A stretch of 64,000 bases of DNA from assembly GCF_014489075.1 (NCBI RefSeq), contig NZ_JACTGR010000001.1, positions 496,001 to 560,000 of the forward strand, read 5' to 3'. The notes under the pieces were generated by a model. That model ran no database searches. It was not told where the DNA came from and saw nothing but the letters and a program-made list of their open reading frames with translations. The position numbers were made by a program, and so were the translations under genes. The stretch's first letter is position 1. Each line of letters starts with the position of its first letter. This document shows, in pieces, positions 1 to 8,313 of the stretch. The DNA is from Sphingomonas sp. JC676 (GTDB taxonomy: Bacteria > Pseudomonadota > Alphaproteobacteria > Sphingomonadales > Sphingomonadaceae).

Positions 1-1356
1 GGCGGGCCGACGATCGATCCCTGCGGCATCTGCGAGCCGTGCCGGGCGATCGCCGAGGGGCGGCATATCGACGTGATCGAGATGGACGCCGCCAGCCATA
101 CCGGCATCGACGACATCCGCGAGATCATCGAGGCGTCGCGCTATTCGGCGGTCTCCGCGCGCTACAAGATCTACATCATTGACGAAGTCCATATGCTGTC
201 CAAGGCCGCGTTCAACGGTCTGCTGAAGACGCTCGAGGAGCCGCCGGCGCATGTGAAGTTCCTGTTCGCCACGACAGAGGTGAACAAGGTGCCGGTGACG
301 GTGCTGTCGCGCTGTCAGCGCTTCGACCTGCGGCGGATATCGGCAGAAGCGCTGACCGCGCATTTCGCGATGGTCTCCGAGAAGGAAGGCGTCGAGGCCG
401 AGCCCGAGGCGCTGGCGATGATCGCACGTGCGGCGGAGGGATCGGCGCGCGACGGGCTTTCGATCCTCGACCAGGCGATCGCGCATGCGGGGCTGGAGGG
501 CGAGGGGGTCAAGGCCGACGCGGTGCGGGCTATGCTCGGGCTTTCGGACCGCGGCGCGATCCGGGCGCTGTTCGGGCTGCTGCTCGAAGGCGACGCACCG
601 GGCGCGCTCGCTTCGCTGCGCGGGCAATATGATCTGGGCGTCGATCCGCAGGCGGTGCTCCGCACGCTGCTGGAGACCGTCCACGGCGTGACGCTTACCA
701 AGCTCGGCACCGCTGCGGTGGCCGGGCAATCGGCTGAGGAAGTGAAGGCGCTGGAGAATTGGGCGGCGGGGCTGTCCTTCGCGGCGCTGCACCGGCTGTG
801 GCAGTTGCTGCTGCGCGGCCATGACGAGGTGGCGCGGGCGGTGCTGCCGATCGAGGCATGCGAGATGGCGCTGCTGCGGGTGATCCACGCCTCGCACCTT
901 CCCGATCCGGGCGAGCTGGCGCGGCAGATCGCGAACGGCACGATCTCGGCGCCCACCCCTGCCGTTACGGCTTCGCAGGCGGCAATGCCGGCGACGATGG
1001 CCGAGCTGGCCGATCATCTGAAGGCGGCAAAGCGCCTTCAACTCGCCACGCAGGTGGGAGACTATCTGCGGCCGGTGCGTTTCGAGGGGACGGAGATCGA
1101 GTTCGGTGCGGCCAGGCCGCTGCCACATGATTTCATCAAGGACTTGGGCGCCGCACTCAAGGATATCACCGGCGTCAATTGGCGGCTAAGGGTCTCCGAA
1201 GGCGCCACGGCGCCCACGCTGCGCGAGCAGCAGGCGGCGAACGAGGCGGTCGAGCGCGAAGCGGTGCTCCGCTCGCCGGTGGTCGCCGCCGCGATGGAAG
1301 CCTTTCCCGATGCCGAGCTGATCGGCTGGACCAAGACACGGAGTAATCAGGCATGA
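1..1356 (+). CDS. dnaX: DNA polymerase III subunit gamma/tau (5' end outside window)
   Basis: The clamp-loader ATPase subunit of DNA polymerase III, which loads the sliding clamp at the replication fork. The reading frame is open from base 1, so only the C-terminal 451 residues are present and the Walker A segment lies outside. Visible are the zinc-site cysteines (DPCGICEPC, first 14 residues), the Walker B/DExx box (IIDEVHML), sensor 1 (LFATTEV) and the SRCQRFD arginine-finger region, followed by the gamma/tau C-terminal domains. Its stop overlaps the start of ybaB in an ATGA junction, the usual dnaX-ybaB arrangement. recR, which often follows, is absent here. Confidence 0.97.
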   Translation, partial: GGPTIDPCGICEPCRAIAEGRHIDVIEMDAASHTGIDDIREIIEASRYSAVSARYKIYIIDEVHMLSKAAFNGLLKTLEEPPAHVKFLFATTEVNKVPVTVLSRCQRFDLRRISAEALTAHFAMVSEKEGVEAEPEALAMIARAAEGSARDGLSILDQAIAHAGLEGEGVKADAVRAMLGLSDRGAIRALFGLLLEGDAPGALASLRGQYDLGVDPQAVLRTLLETVHGVTLTKLGTAAVAGQSAEEVKALENWAAGLSFAALHRLWQLLLRGHDEVARAVLPIEACEMALLRVIHASHLPDPGELARQIANGTISAPTPAVTASQAAMPATMAELADHLKAAKRLQLATQVGDYLRPVRFEGTEIEFGAARPLPHDFIKDLGAALKDITGVNWRLRVSEGATAPTLREQQAANEAVEREAVLRSPVVAAAMEAFPDAELIGWTKTRSNQA

Positions 1357-1676
1357 AGAGCCTCGAAGACATCATGGCCATGGCGCAGAACGTCCAGGAG
1401 GAGCTGACCAAGGCCCAGGCCAATCTCGACACGATCGAGGTCGAGGGCGCCTCGGGCGGCGGGCTGGTGACGGTCAAGGCTTCCGCCAAGGGCCGGATCA
1501 TCGGCCTGCACATCGACGATTCGCTGATGAACCCGAGCGAGAAGGGCATGCTCGAGGACCTGCTCGCTGCCGCGTTCAACGACGCGCGCGCCAAGGCGGA
1601 CGCGGCCTCGCAGGAAGCGATGAGCAAGATGACCAGCGGTCTTCCGCTGCCGCCGGGCTTCAAGCTGCCCTTCTGA
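1353..1676 (+). CDS. ybaB: YbaB/EbfC family nucleoid-associated protein
   Basis: A 107-residue DNA-binding protein of the YbaB/EbfC family, a small dimeric nucleoid-associated protein nearly always encoded next to dnaX. The N-terminal helix (residues 1-28) is followed by the family's VEGASGGGLVTVKASAKG beta segment and a C-terminal helix, ending in the typical LPPGFKLPF tail. The start overlaps the dnaX stop by four bases, implying translational coupling. Length and motifs fit the family well. Confidence 0.95.
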   Translation: MKSLEDIMAMAQNVQEELTKAQANLDTIEVEGASGGGLVTVKASAKGRIIGLHIDDSLMNPSEKGMLEDLLAAAFNDARAKADAASQEAMSKMTSGLPLPPGFKLPF

Positions 1677-1693
1677 TCTGGATCAAGGCCGGC

Positions 1694-1719
1694 GGAACCA
1701 TCGTTGGCGCTCCTCTGTT
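1694..1719 (+). promoter_or_regulatory. candidate EcfG-type (general stress) promoter
   Basis: GGAAC at 1694-1698, a 17-base spacer, then TGTT at 1716-1719. The alphaproteobacterial EcfG consensus is GGAAC-N16/17-CGTT, so one base of the -10 differs. It lies 28 bases before the ATG at 1748 and has nearly the same geometry as the better match at 5882-5907. Confidence 0.45.
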
Positions 1720-1747
1720 GGCAATCGCACACAGAGGAGGACTTGTT

Positions 1748-2023
1748 ATGGCCGATCGCATAACCGAGCGTACTGACGGCGTGACTGCCGAGCGCGTGAC
1801 CGAAACCGGTGGCGGGACCACCGTGATCGAACGGCGCGGCAGCGGCGCGGGTATTCTGATCGGATTGGCGATCCTGATCCTCGCGATCGTTGGCGCCGTC
1901 TATCTCTACAATCAGAACGCCCGCGAGAATCAGAAGACCGATGCGGTGCAGCAGGCGGCCGGGAAGGTCGGTGATGCCGCCAAGGACGTGGGCGACGCCG
2001 CCAAGGAAGCAACCAAGCCCTAA
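1748..2023 (+). CDS. small single-pass membrane protein, hypothetical
   Basis: 91 residues. The charged N-terminal part (about 1-36) is rich in Thr, Glu and Arg. One strong transmembrane helix follows (about 37-57, GILIGLAILILAIVGAVYLY). The C-terminal tail contains a repeated KVGDAAKDVGDAAKEATK pattern that resembles CsbD/LEA-like stress proteins. The ATG at 1748 was chosen because AGAGGAGG lies just upstream; an in-frame upstream start at 1718 has no such site. An EcfG-like promoter precedes it, suggesting a general-stress protein. I know of no assigned function. Confidence 0.75.
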   Translation: MADRITERTDGVTAERVTETGGGTTVIERRGSGAGILIGLAILILAIVGAVYLYNQNARENQKTDAVQQAAGKVGDAAKDVGDAAKEATKP

Positions 2024-2799
2024 CGCAGGCAGCTATCCAGCCCGTCGCCCGCGACAACATTGATCCGTGCCGTGATCCTGTTGCCGTAGCGGCGGGTATA
2101 GCCCCTGGGGTCGATCGCGGCGCGCTTCTTGGGAAGCGGTAGGACTGCGGCGATCTGGGCCGCTTCTCGCGCCGAGAGCTGCGAGGCGTCGTGCCGGAAA
2201 TAGCGCATCGACCCCGCGTTGACGCCGTACGTTCCGATACCGGTTTCGGCGACGTTCAGATACACTTCCATGATCCGGCGCTTGCCCCAGATATTTTCGA
2301 TCAGGACCGTGAAATAGGCCTCCAGCGCTTTGCGGACATAGCCACCGCCCTGCCAGAGGAAGACGTTCTTCGCGGTCTGCTGGCTGATCGTGGAGCCGCC
2401 GCGGATGCGGCCGCCCTTCTGGTTGCGGGCATAGGCCTGCTCGATCGCCTTCAGGTCGAAGCCGTGATGCAGGCAGAAGCGCGAATCCTCAGCGGCGATC
2501 GCGGCGCGGGCCATGCTGGGATCGATGCGGCTGAGCGGCATCCATTGCCGCGCGGCGCCGTGTCCGCCGACCATGTCGCCGATCATCGTGAAGGTGATCG
2601 GCGGGGCGATGAAGCGCAGGATCGCGACCCACAGCACCGACAGCAGCAGGAAGCCGCCAACAACCTTCAACAGCAGGACGAGCAGGCGGCGCCACAGCGG
2701 CTTGGCCGAGCGGGATTTCACGGGTTCGGGCTCCGGCGCGATGGGTGCTGCCACGGGCTCGGGCGGGGGTACGCTTGCGTCACTATCGGGATCGGTCAC
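2020..2799 (-). CDS. mtgA: monofunctional biosynthetic peptidoglycan transglycosylase
   Basis: A GT51 glycosyltransferase that polymerises lipid II into glycan strands, anchored in the inner membrane facing the periplasm. 259 residues: a Pro/Glu-rich cytoplasmic N-terminus, one transmembrane helix (about 38-65), then the GT51 motifs in order: AAEDSRFCLHHGFD with the catalytic Glu, GGSTISQQTAKN, KRRIMEVYLNVAE and GIGTYGVNAGSMRYF. There is no transpeptidase domain, as expected for MtgA. It is convergent with the gene at 1748, the two ends overlapping by four bases. Confidence 0.95.
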   Translation of the reverse strand: MTDPDSDASVPPPEPVAAPIAPEPEPVKSRSAKPLWRRLLVLLLKVVGGFLLLSVLWVAILRFIAPPITFTMIGDMVGGHGAARQWMPLSRIDPSMARAAIAAEDSRFCLHHGFDLKAIEQAYARNQKGGRIRGGSTISQQTAKNVFLWQGGGYVRKALEAYFTVLIENIWGKRRIMEVYLNVAETGIGTYGVNAGSMRYFRHDASQLSAREAAQIAAVLPLPKKRAAIDPRGYTRRYGNRITARINVVAGDGLDSCLR

Positions 2800-2812
2800 T
2801 TGAATGGGATGC

Positions 2813-3478
2813 TCAACTCAGGGCGGTGCCATCGTCGGGACAGAAGCGCGTACCCGCAGGATGGGATCGGCCGCAAGTGGGGCATGTGATCGCAGGTTCG
2901 TGCTCGACGGGGGCTGCCGGCTTGGCCATCGTATCGCGGACCGACCGTTCGAGCGCGGCATCGCGGCCGCTATTGGTGAGCCATGCCATCACGCCAGCCG
3001 CTACCAAGGTGAGCACGGCGAGATAGAAGCCGAAATGCCATTCGATATGGATCAGCGATGCCGCGGTGCGATCCACGCCGTCGCTGAAGGGGTCGAAGCC
3101 GGTGGCGCGGCGGCCTCGCTTGGCGGCCTCGGCGAGAATTGTGGTCTTGCTATAGCGCATCGTGCGGAGCCAGATCAGCGCCACCCCGGCGGAGCTCGCC
3201 GCGGTCAGGAAAAGCGCGCTAGCTTTGCTCGAGGAGCGGAGCGACACGATCAGCCCCACAACGATCGCGACGAGCGCGAGGATCAGCCATGGGTTCATCA
3301 CCGCGTTGCTGGATGCGGTCGCGATACGCTCGCTCGATACCTCGGCCGTGTAGCGGCCAAAGGCTAGGCCGAAGCCGGTGGCGGAGATCAGCTTGGTGCC
3401 CGAACAGGACACCGTCATCCAGGGAAGGATAAACGCCAGGAGCGCGACGATCTTGGGAACCTTGATCCACTTCCACAT
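2813..3478 (-). CDS. membrane protein with C-terminal zinc ribbon, hypothetical
   Basis: 221 residues. Hydrophobic stretches near residues 8-28, 65-85, 88-105 and 152-172 suggest four membrane helices. The last 25 residues hold a zinc ribbon (CPTCGRSHPAGTRFC, then PDDG), as seen in many membrane proteins of unknown role. It lies 13 bases upstream of mtgA on the same strand and may share its transcript. I recognise no enzyme motif. Confidence 0.75.
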   Translation of the reverse strand: MWKWIKVPKIVALLAFILPWMTVSCSGTKLISATGFGLAFGRYTAEVSSERIATASSNAVMNPWLILALVAIVVGLIVSLRSSSKASALFLTAASSAGVALIWLRTMRYSKTTILAEAAKRGRRATGFDPFSDGVDRTAASLIHIEWHFGFYLAVLTLVAAGVMAWLTNSGRDAALERSVRDTMAKPAAPVEHEPAITCPTCGRSHPAGTRFCPDDGTALS

Positions 3479-3545
3479 GGCAGCCCCCTTCCAACCGACG
3501 CGGCGGCAAGGCTATGCCCCGCCGCCCCGCAAGTCCAGTTGGGCC

Positions 3546-4451
3546 TCAGGCGTGTGCGAGAAGCCGCTTGTCGCCGGCCAGGCGCATCATCGCCTTTTGC
3601 AGCTTCTCGAAGGCGCGGACCTCAATCTGGCGGACGCGCTCGCGCGATACGCCATAGACCTGGCTCAGTTCCTCGAGCGTCTTGGGATCGTCGGTCAGGC
3701 GACGCTCGGTGAGGATGTGCTTCTCACGCTCGTTGAGGTCGTCCATGGCCTCGGTGAGCATCGAGTGGCGCACGTCCGCTTCCTGGGCCTCGGCGACCGC
3801 CTCGTCCTGGAGCGGGCCTTCGTCGGCTAGCCAATCCTGCCACTGGCTCTCGCCATCCTCGCGCATCGGCACGTTGAGCGAGGTATCCCCGCCCATCGCC
3901 ATGCGGCGGTTCATCGAGGTGACCTCTTCCTCGGTCACGCCCAAATCGGTGGCGATCTTGGTGAGATGTTCGGGGCTGAGATCACCATCCTCGAACGCGT
4001 CGAGCTTGGCCTTCATCCGGCGCAGGTTGAAGAACAGCTTCTTTTGCGCGGCGGTGGTGCCCATCTTCACGAGGCTCCACGAGCGCAGGATGAATTCCTG
4101 GATCGAGGCGCGGATCCACCACATCGCATAGGTGGCGAGGCGGAAGCCCCGATCGGGCTCGAACTTCTTCACGCCCTGCATCAGGCCGATATTTCCCTCG
4201 GAGATCAGCTCGCTGACCGGCAGGCCATAGCCGCGATAGCCCATCGCGATCTTGGCAACGAGGCGCAGGTGCGAGGTCACGAGCTGCGCCGCAGCCTCGG
4301 TATCGCCATGCTCCTGGAAGCGCTTGGCGAGCATATATTCCTGCTCGGGCGCCAGGATGGGGAATTTCTTGATCTCTGCGAGATAGCGGTTGAGGCTCGC
4401 CTCACCGCCAAGTGCGGGGATCGTCGCCGGGACGTTTGTGCCGCTAGCCAT
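3546..4451 (-). CDS. rpoH: RNA polymerase heat-shock sigma factor RpoH (sigma-32)
   Basis: Sigma-70 family factor directing heat-shock transcription. 301 residues from the ATG at 4451, chosen because AAGGGAG lies nine bases upstream; a start at 4472 would add seven unconserved residues. Region 2 is seen in GLPVSELISEGNIGLMQGV and RLATYAMWWIRASIQEFIL. The RpoH-specific box QKKLFFNLRRMK follows. Region 4 ends with an HTH (LEELSQVYGVSRERVRQIE). It lies 54 bases downstream of rluD on the same strand. Confidence 0.96.
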   Translation of the reverse strand: MASGTNVPATIPALGGEASLNRYLAEIKKFPILAPEQEYMLAKRFQEHGDTEAAAQLVTSHLRLVAKIAMGYRGYGLPVSELISEGNIGLMQGVKKFEPDRGFRLATYAMWWIRASIQEFILRSWSLVKMGTTAAQKKLFFNLRRMKAKLDAFEDGDLSPEHLTKIATDLGVTEEEVTSMNRRMAMGGDTSLNVPMREDGESQWQDWLADEGPLQDEAVAEAQEADVRHSMLTEAMDDLNEREKHILTERRLTDDPKTLEELSQVYGVSRERVRQIEVRAFEKLQKAMMRLAGDKRLLAHA

Positions 4452-4505
4452 GATCCAATCTCCCTTCAACACAGACGCAATGCCACAGAGGCGATGCGCC
4501 GAAAA

Positions 4506-5456
4506 TCATACGAAAAGCTTAGTGAGCAATTCCTGCATGTCAGTCGGCATTTGGCTGTCAAACGCCAAAGCGTGGCTTTTCACGGGGTGGATGAACCCCA
4601 GATGAGCCGCATGCAAGGCTTGGCGATGGAAATTCAAGGTTGCCAAAAGTGCGCGATGCGATCGTGAACTGCCATAGACCGGATCTCCGAGCAATGCGTG
4701 CCCGATCGAAGCCATATGGACGCGAACCTGATGTGTCCGTCCGGTTTCGAGTTTACATTCGAGAAGCGCTGCATCGCGAAGTTCGCGAAGTTTGCGCCAA
4801 TGCGTGATCGCGTGCTTGCCGCCATTGCCCTTAACTATCGCAATCTTCTTGCGATTCTGGGGCGAGCGGGCGAGTGGTGCATCCACTGTCCCCGCCGAAG
4901 TTAGCACGCGGCCCGATACGATCGCGTGGTAGCGCCGATCGATCGAGTGCGCCTTGAACTGCGCGGCGAGGCCGATATGCGCGCGATCGGTCTTGGCGGC
5001 CACAAGCAAGCCCGACGTATCCTTGTCGATCCGGTGGACGATGCCGGGGCGGGCGACGCCGCCGATGCCCGACAAACTTCCGTGACAATGATGGAGCAAC
5101 GCGTTGACCAAGGTTCCGTCGAGATTACCCGCCGCCGGATGGACTACCAGGCCCGCCGGCTTGTCGATCACGATCAGATGCTCGTCCTCGAACACCACGT
5201 CGAGCGCGATGTCCTGCGCCTCGTTGTGCGCGGGCTCTGGCTCGGGCACCGCGACGCTGAACAGCGCGCCACCCTGGGCCTTGCGCGCGGGATCGCGGGC
5301 GAGGCCGTCGGGGCCCGTCACCTGGCCGGACGAGATCAGTGCCTTCAGCCGCTCCCGCGAGAGCGTCGGCACCGCGTCCGCCAGCGCGCGGTCGAGGCGC
5401 CAGCCATTGGCCGCCTCTGCGATGCGCGCTTCGATGATGGAAACCCCCTGATTCAT
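4506..5456 (-). CDS. rluD: RluD-type 23S rRNA pseudouridine synthase
   Basis: RluA-family pseudouridine synthase, likely modifying helix 69 of 23S rRNA. 316 residues: an N-terminal S4-like RNA-binding domain (about 15-75), then the synthase domain with PAGLVVHPAAGN, the catalytic-Asp motif HRIDKDTSGLLVAAK, and the RTHQVRVHMASIGHALLGDPVYG stretch. The start at 5456 faces the JAMM gene start at 5469 with only 12 bases between them. Assignment to RluD rather than RluA/RluC rests on length and general resemblance. Confidence 0.9.
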   Translation of the reverse strand: MNQGVSIIEARIAEAANGWRLDRALADAVPTLSRERLKALISSGQVTGPDGLARDPARKAQGGALFSVAVPEPEPAHNEAQDIALDVVFEDEHLIVIDKPAGLVVHPAAGNLDGTLVNALLHHCHGSLSGIGGVARPGIVHRIDKDTSGLLVAAKTDRAHIGLAAQFKAHSIDRRYHAIVSGRVLTSAGTVDAPLARSPQNRKKIAIVKGNGGKHAITHWRKLRELRDAALLECKLETGRTHQVRVHMASIGHALLGDPVYGSSRSHRALLATLNFHRQALHAAHLGFIHPVKSHALAFDSQMPTDMQELLTKLFV

Positions 5457-5468
5457 GTTTTAACATAA

Positions 5469-5879
5469 ATGGGTATGCGGATAGCCATTTCAAGATCTGT
5501 ACTGATCGGTATTCGACGGTTTTCCGCCGATGCGGCGCCCAAAGAGGCGTGCGGACTGCTGTTTGGCGAGGGGGACGCGATCACCGGGTTTCAAGCGACT
5601 GAAAATGTTGCGGAAACGCCGGAAATCCGGTTCGAGATCGACCCGCGCGCGCTGTTCGCGGCGCTGAAGGCCGAGCGGGCGGGCGGGCCGAAAATCGCAG
5701 GATATTGGCACTCGCATCCAAGCGGCGACGCGACGCCGTCCGCGACCGACGCCACGATGGCCGCGCCGGACGGGAAGCTGTGGGTGATCGTGACGGGAGA
5801 GGCGGTGACGGCGTGGAAAGCGGGTGAGACCGGCGCACATGGACGATTCCGGGAGATCGAACTCACTGCGGAGGTGTGA
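5469..5879 (+). CDS. JAMM/MPN+ (Mov34/M67) metalloprotease-like protein
   Basis: 136 residues forming a single JAMM domain. The zinc and catalytic residues are all present: Glu in PKEACGLLFGE, then WHSHPSGDATPSATD, which gives the HxHP-x6-SxxD signature. In other bacteria such stand-alone JAMM proteins cleave C-terminal extensions from ubiquitin-like sulfur carriers (ThiS/MoaD/CysO). No such carrier is seen nearby, so the substrate is unknown. ATG codons at 5469 and 5475 are both possible. The gene is divergent from rluD. Confidence 0.85.
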   Translation: MGMRIAISRSVLIGIRRFSADAAPKEACGLLFGEGDAITGFQATENVAETPEIRFEIDPRALFAALKAERAGGPKIAGYWHSHPSGDATPSATDATMAAPDGKLWVIVTGEAVTAWKAGETGAHGRFREIELTAEV

Positions 5880-5881
5880 AG

Positions 5882-5907
5882 GGAACGTTCCGGCCCCGCA
5901 ACACGTT
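5882..5907 (+). promoter_or_regulatory. EcfG-type general stress promoter
   Basis: GGAAC (5882-5886), a 17-base spacer, CGTT (5904-5907): an exact match to the alphaproteobacterial EcfG consensus. A start point near 5914 would give a short leader containing the TTGGAGGG ribosome site of the gene at 5938. The -35 also forms the palindrome GGAACGTTCC. Confidence 0.65.
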
Positions 5908-5937
5908 GGCATTCCATCTGATCTTGGAGGGAATGCC

Positions 5938-6084
5938 ATGTTGTGGACCATCGTCGTCATCCTGCTTGTGCTGTGGCTGCTCGGTTTCTCGCTCCATATC
6001 GGCGCGGGGTTGATCCACATTCTGCTGGTGGTCGCGCTCGTCGTAGGGCTGATCCAGCTTTTCAGTGGGCGCCGCGTAGTATAG
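5938..6084 (+). CDS. lmo0937-like small hydrophobic membrane protein
   Basis: 48 residues, almost wholly hydrophobic, with two membrane helices (about 3-20 and 22-42) and an RR-V-V tail. Length and sequence fit the lmo0937 family of tiny bacterial membrane proteins of unknown function. The ATG at 5938 is preceded by a strong ribosome site (TTGGAGGG). An exact EcfG consensus lies 31 bases upstream of the start, pointing to general-stress control. Confidence 0.8.
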   Translation: MLWTIVVILLVLWLLGFSLHIGAGLIHILLVVALVVGLIQLFSGRRVV

Positions 6085-6170
6085 CGGCTCGTTTCCCCTG
6101 CATTAGGCGTAGCTTGCAGCATCGGCGTGGCTACGCCTAAGAAGCCTGCGGGGAAGCTGGAGCCATATCC

Positions 6171-6815
6171 TTGAACATCAGCCCGACAGAATTCGCGAGC
6201 CTTCTCTGTTCAAGGCTCTGTCACGACCTGTTGAGCCCGGTGGGTGCGCTCAATAACGGGCTTGAACTGCTCGCCGACGAGCATGATCCCGAGATGCGCG
6301 CGCGCTGCCTGGAACTGTTGAGCGAGAGCGCCAAGGCTTCGGCCAACAAGCTGAAGTTCTTCCGTCTGGCGTTCGGCGCGGCCGGAGGATTTGGCGAGAC
6401 CGTCGACACGCGCGAGGCGCAGGCCGCGATCGAGGGGCTGTTCGGCGACAATCACCGGGTGAAGATCGGCTGGATGGTCGAGGATCCGGTGCTCCCCAAA
6501 CAGGCGATCAAGGTGCTGCTCAACCTGGCGCTGATCGGCGGCGACGCGCTAATCCGCGGCGGCCAGCTCGATATCGGCGCCGAGATCCACGAGGGCCAGA
6601 TCGAGATTGTCGTGCGCGCAGATGGGCCGCGCATCGTGCTCGATCCCGAGCTTCGCAGCGCGCTTGCCGGCGGCAAGGACGAACTGCCGATCACGCCGCG
6701 CGCGGCGGCGGCCTACCTGGCGCATGCGCTGGTGACTCAGGGCGGCGGCGAGCTGCAGGTGAGCCCGCCCGATTCCGAAGTGCTGCTGTTTGGGGCGCAG
6801 TTCAAGGTCGGGTGA
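6171..6815 (+). CDS. chpT: histidine phosphotransferase ChpT
   Basis: In alphaproteobacteria ChpT passes phosphate from the hybrid kinase CckA to CtrA and CpdR. 214 residues. The phospho-acceptor helix is visible as SRLCHDLLSPVGALNNGLELL, with the conserved His-Asp near residues 18-19, followed by a degenerate Bergerat-like ATPase fold lacking ATP motifs. The start is TTG at 6171, with GGAG eight bases upstream. It stands just upstream of the chemotaxis genes, an arrangement I recall from sphingomonads. Confidence 0.88.
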   Translation: MNISPTEFASLLCSRLCHDLLSPVGALNNGLELLADEHDPEMRARCLELLSESAKASANKLKFFRLAFGAAGGFGETVDTREAQAAIEGLFGDNHRVKIGWMVEDPVLPKQAIKVLLNLALIGGDALIRGGQLDIGAEIHEGQIEIVVRADGPRIVLDPELRSALAGGKDELPITPRAAAAYLAHALVTQGGGELQVSPPDSEVLLFGAQFKVG

Positions 6816-6906
6816 GCGCCGCGCGCCGGATCGCGAGAACTGTTTTGGTTGAATAGCGCCGCTTTGTTCGTCCATCCTTCGGTTTCGATCGAATGGAGAC
6901 CAAAGA

Positions 6907-8313
6907 ATGCGGCGTATCTTCCCGGTTGCAGTGGTTGCGCTGATGGCGCTTTCGCCGCGCGCGAAGCTCGATCTGATCTTCCAGCCGGGCCTCACCAGCA
7001 AGGACGAGGTTTCCGAGATTTCGGGCCGCGGCGTGGGCATGGACGTGGTCCGCGCCTCGATCGAGCAGATCGGCGGCCGCGTCGAGCTCGACAATGCGCC
7101 CGGCAAGGGGCTGCGCATCGCGATCCATGTGCCGCTGACCCTGTCGATCATTTCGGCGATCGTCGTGGGATCGGGCAAGCAACGCTTCGCGATCCCGCGC
7201 CAGTCGATCGAGGAAATCGTGACCGAGCGCGGCGAGGCGATCCGCATCGACGTGCTCGGCGGAACCCAGGTTGCGACGGTGCGCGAGCGGCGGATGCCGC
7301 TGCTCGCCCTGGCGAACCTGCTGGGGATCGAGCGCGGCCCGCGCTCCGACCAGCATGGCGGCAGCCAGATGCTGGTGATCGTCGGCGTGAGCGAGGGCAG
7401 CTACGCCCTCGCCGTCGATACCGTGCTCGACAATGAGGAGCTGGTGATCAAGCCGGCGTCTCCGGCGGTGATGACCACCGGCCTTTATGCCGGCCAGACG
7501 CTGCCCGATTCCGGCCTCCCCATGCTACTGCTCGATTGCGCCGGCATGGCGAGCGTGGCCGGGCTCAACTTTAACCGCGACGCGGGCCAGGGCTTCGACG
7601 AGGCCGAAGAGGCCGCCGAGGCCCCGGGCGTGCCGGCTTTGCTGTTCAACGACCTAGACGGGATGCGCCGCGCCGTGCCGCTAGCCGCGGTCGACCGGGT
7701 CGAGCAGGTGAGCGGCGAGCAGGTGCGCTTTGCCGCGGGCCGTTTCCGGCTCGCGATCGACGGTCGCATCCTGCCGCTGGCGGCGCAGGGCGAGATCGAG
7801 GGGCGGCACAGGCTCAACGTGCTGCGCCTGAAGGACGACATGGCCGAAGTCAGCTACGCGATCGACGAGGCGCTCGACATCATCATCCTGCCGCGTGACA
7901 TTTCCCCGGCGCGCGAGGCGGGTCCGGTGGCGGGCGTGATGCTGATCGATGGCGAGCAGGTCGAACTGCTCGACGTGCTCTGGGTGTTCGATGAGCATGC
8001 CGATCGCGAAGTCGAGGACGATGCGCCGCTCTGCCTGATCTCCGGGGACCAGGATGGATGGATGGCTTCGTTCGTGCGGCCGCTGCTCGAATCGGCAGGA
8101 TATCGCGTGACCGCGCATCTCGCTGCCGGCGAGACGGCCGCGGTGGTGCTCTCTTCCGAGGACGCCCCGACGCCGGCCGATGCCAGCGCGCCGGTGGTGC
8201 GCCTGCGCCGCCGCCGCGCGGCCAAGGCGGGCGACGACAGCATTTATCGCTATGACCGCGCGGGGCTCCTTTCCGCGCTCGAGGCCCGGGTGGCCGGAAA
8301 GGCTGGCCGTTAA
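6907..8313 (+). CDS. cheA: chemotaxis kinase CheA, N-terminally truncated
   Basis: 468 residues, against roughly 650-800 for a full CheA. Residues 1-17 (MRRIFPVAVVALMALSP) are hydrophobic and unlike CheA. From about residue 18 the frame enters the end of the ATPase domain (LIFQPGLTSKDEVSEISGRGVGMDVV, the last G box), then a CheW-like P5 domain (about 75-205), a second CheW-like domain (about 230-335) and a C-terminal region resembling a degenerate receiver. The Hpt domain with its phospho-His, P2, the dimerisation domain and the ATPase N-box are missing. An in-frame TGA at 6850 rules out a longer frame. GGAG precedes the ATG. Kinase activity is not expected. Confidence 0.85.
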   Translation: MRRIFPVAVVALMALSPRAKLDLIFQPGLTSKDEVSEISGRGVGMDVVRASIEQIGGRVELDNAPGKGLRIAIHVPLTLSIISAIVVGSGKQRFAIPRQSIEEIVTERGEAIRIDVLGGTQVATVRERRMPLLALANLLGIERGPRSDQHGGSQMLVIVGVSEGSYALAVDTVLDNEELVIKPASPAVMTTGLYAGQTLPDSGLPMLLLDCAGMASVAGLNFNRDAGQGFDEAEEAAEAPGVPALLFNDLDGMRRAVPLAAVDRVEQVSGEQVRFAAGRFRLAIDGRILPLAAQGEIEGRHRLNVLRLKDDMAEVSYAIDEALDIIILPRDISPAREAGPVAGVMLIDGEQVELLDVLWVFDEHADREVEDDAPLCLISGDQDGWMASFVRPLLESAGYRVTAHLAAGETAAVVLSSEDAPTPADASAPVVRLRRRRAAKAGDDSIYRYDRAGLLSALEARVAGKAGR

